This document shows positions 5,430 to 5,879 of a stretch of 5,879 nt of DNA, in pieces. Where the stretch lies: positions 1-5,879 of the forward strand of contig WFWI01000007.1 of assembly GCA_015491205.1 (NCBI GenBank), in the 5' to 3' direction. The position numbers and the translations under genes were made by a program. Below the pieces are notes generated by a model, which saw nothing but the letters and a program-made list of their open reading frames with translations, did not search any database and was not told the origin of the DNA. Within the stretch, counting starts at the first letter, position 1; every line of letters begins with the position of its first letter. Origin of the DNA: Candidatus Microgenomates bacterium (GTDB lineage: Bacteria; Patescibacteriota; Microgenomatia; UBA1406; GWC2-37-13).

Positions 5430-5452
5430 AATCCCTCCCGCGGCACAAGAAT

Positions 5453-5516
5453 AGTTAAAAGTTCAAAGTGCAAAGTTAAAAGTTATAAGGAGTTTCAAAA
5501 CTTTTAACTTTGAACT
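5453..5516. repeat. Heptamer inverted-repeat element, GTTMAAA family
   Basis: The left arm is in 7-bp steps: GTTAAAA, GTTCAAA, GTGCAAA, GTTAAAA, GTTATAA (5454-5488). After a short loop the right arm (5497-5516), read on the other strand, is AGTTCAAAGTTAAAAGTTTT. It pairs with 5467-5486 with two mismatches. This is the third unrelated sequence with the same heptamer inverted-repeat design. It lies between the broken tRNA-Leu copy and the broken tRNA-Ser. Confidence 0.8.
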
Positions 5517-5521
5517 AAGAA

Positions 5522-5619
5522 GGAGAGGTGGCAGAGTGGTTGAATGCGCCCGCCTTGCCCTCCTAAGACGGAGGGTCCGCCGTTTTAGGCGGAAGAGCGG
5601 GTGTCCCGTCTTGTAAAAC
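5522..5619 (+). pseudogene. Interrupted and truncated tRNA-Ser (anticodon probably TGA)
   Basis: The 5' part of a serine tRNA: acceptor strand GGAGAGG (5522-5528), D arm TGGCAGAGTGGTTGAATGC, anticodon stem CCCGC (5549-5553) and GCGGG (5597-5601), and the start of a long variable arm (TGTCCCGTCTTGTAAAAC). Removing 5558-5593 restores a seven-base loop CT-TGA-GA, giving anticodon TGA with the break between its second and third base. G at position 37 would be unusual. After about 5619 the tRNA pattern stops: the expected ACGGGAC half of the variable arm, the T arm and the 3' acceptor strand are absent, and a GIY-YIG gene starts 11 bases later. The missing 3' part may lie beyond the window. Confidence 0.75.
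5558..5593. repeat. 36-bp double hairpin inside the tRNA-Ser anticodon loop
   Basis: Two abutting 18-base hairpins. The first is CCCTCC-TAAGAC-GGAGGG (5558-5575); the second is TCCGCC-GTTTTA-GGCGGA (5576-5593). Both have six perfect pairs and a six-base loop. The second loop is TAAAAC on the other strand, close to TAAGAC, so the pair is head to head. Stem sequences differ while pairing is kept. Confidence 0.8.
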
Positions 5620-5629
5620 CCTAATTTTC

Positions 5630-5879
5630 ATGAAGCAAAAAATGGGTAAAACAAAGTTCTTTTACATATATGTGCTTAAAAGTTTAAAAGACGGAAAGTT
5701 ATATATAGGAAAGACGGAGGATTTGAAAAAGAGGGTTAAGGAACACAATGCAGGTAAAGTCAAAGCGACCAAAAATAGGAGACCATTAGAGTTGATTTAT
5801 TATGAGGCTTATAGTAACAAAGAGAAATGGAATAAACAGGAGATGTTTTATAAAACTGGAATAGGAAGAGATAGTTTAA
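5630..5879 (+). CDS. GIY-YIG nuclease family protein, 3' end outside the window
   Basis: Eighty-three codons are visible and the frame runs off the end; the final TAA is out of frame. Seen: FFYIYVLKS (10-18) and KLYIGKT (23-29), the two tyrosine-bearing GIY-YIG strands; DLKKRVKEHNAGK with Arg35 and His39; the family's KATKNRRPLELIYYEAY (45-61); and Glu71, the expected metal ligand, followed by FYKTGIGR. This matches the small stand-alone UvrC-N-terminal-like group (YhbQ/COG2827), usually about 80-100 residues, so only a few residues are missing. These are predicted Mg-dependent single-domain DNA endonucleases; targets are mostly unknown. ATG 5630 is used; ATG 5642 is an alternative. No clear Shine-Dalgarno is seen. 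It starts 11 bases after the tRNA-Ser sequence breaks off, so it may be a mobile insertion in that tRNA gene (inference). Confidence 0.85.
   Translation, partial: MKQKMGKTKFFYIYVLKSLKDGKLYIGKTEDLKKRVKEHNAGKVKATKNRRPLELIYYEAYSNKEKWNKQEMFYKTGIGRDSL

Larger units (their letters stand above)
5330..5446 (+). pseudogene. Broken tandem copy of the tRNA-Leu 3' half, with a 68-bp hairpin pair in its T-loop
   Basis: After a repeat of the upstream flank octamer TAAAGCCT, the sequence resumes as the 3' part of the tRNA-Leu just upstream: AAGGCCGTGAGGATTCG (to 5361), then AATCCCTCCCGCGGCACA (5430-5446). The two parts meet exactly in the T-loop and are separated by 5362-5429, two GC-rich hairpins. The acceptor 5' strand, D arm and anticodon arm are missing, and one G-to-A change breaks the T-stem. 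It cannot make a tRNA. The simplest history is tandem duplication, loss of the 5' part, and insertion of the hairpin pair; the order is not known. Confidence 0.85.

Noticed and set aside
5160..5516. CRISPR array
   Set aside because: Units are 7 bp, degenerate and without spacers; no cas genes are present.
5558..5593. Archaeal-type or group I tRNA intron
   Set aside because: Thirty-six bases is too short for group I, no bulge-helix-bulge is evident, the break is between positions 35 and 36, and the tRNA is truncated as well.
5877..5879. TAA at the window end as the GIY-YIG stop codon
   Set aside because: It is out of frame: codon 83 is TTA at 5876-5878, leaving one base, so the gene continues past the window.

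Overview
The window looks like a small-genome, AT-rich bacterium, most plausibly a member of the Candidate Phyla Radiation (Patescibacteria, Microgenomates-like). This is an inference from tight gene packing, few Shine-Dalgarno sites, a tRNA with no encoded CCA, a tiny GIY-YIG nuclease, an MNT/HEPN pair and a high density of short palindromic repeats. TGA is used as a stop (galE, nucleotidyltransferase), which argues against the code-25 lineages (Gracilibacteria/Absconditabacteria). The lineage cannot be proven from this window.

Layout. 1-33: a GC-rich palindrome. 34-951 (+): polyprenyl-phosphate-type family 2 glycosyltransferase. 920-2275 (-): multispanning GT39/ArnT-like glycosyltransferase, convergent with the first and overlapping it by 32 bp. 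2280-2406: a long AT-rich inverted repeat built of degenerate 7-bp units. 2386-3138 (-): GlmU-like sugar-1-phosphate nucleotidyltransferase. 3184-3877 (-): HEPN and MNT genes overlapping by 11 bp. 3901-4092: a second copy of the same inverted repeat, carrying two nested GC-rich hairpins. 4093-5097 (-): UDP-glucose 4-epimerase (galE). 5098-5629: no protein gene; a region of tRNA genes and repeats holding one intact tRNA-Leu(CAA), a broken tandem copy of its 3' half, a tRNA-Ser broken in its anticodon loop and again in its variable arm, and two more heptamer inverted repeats. 5630-5879 (+): a GIY-YIG nuclease gene cut by the window end.

How the genes fit. Four genes form a surface-glycan set: the nucleotidyltransferase and GalE would make and interconvert nucleotide sugars, the GT2 enzyme would load a sugar onto a polyprenyl phosphate, and the GT39 enzyme would use such a lipid-linked sugar as donor outside the membrane. 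The MNT/HEPN pair sits between them as a probable toxin-antitoxin-like cassette.

The most unusual content is the repeats. Three unrelated 7-bp sequence families share one architecture (tandem heptamers, short spacer, the same heptamers inverted). A separate family of GC-rich hairpins, with a conserved core and outer arms that change while staying paired, occurs as adjacent pairs. Hairpin pairs have landed exactly in a tRNA T-loop and a tRNA anticodon loop, and near the apex of one heptamer inverted repeat. This suggests insertion into single-stranded loops.
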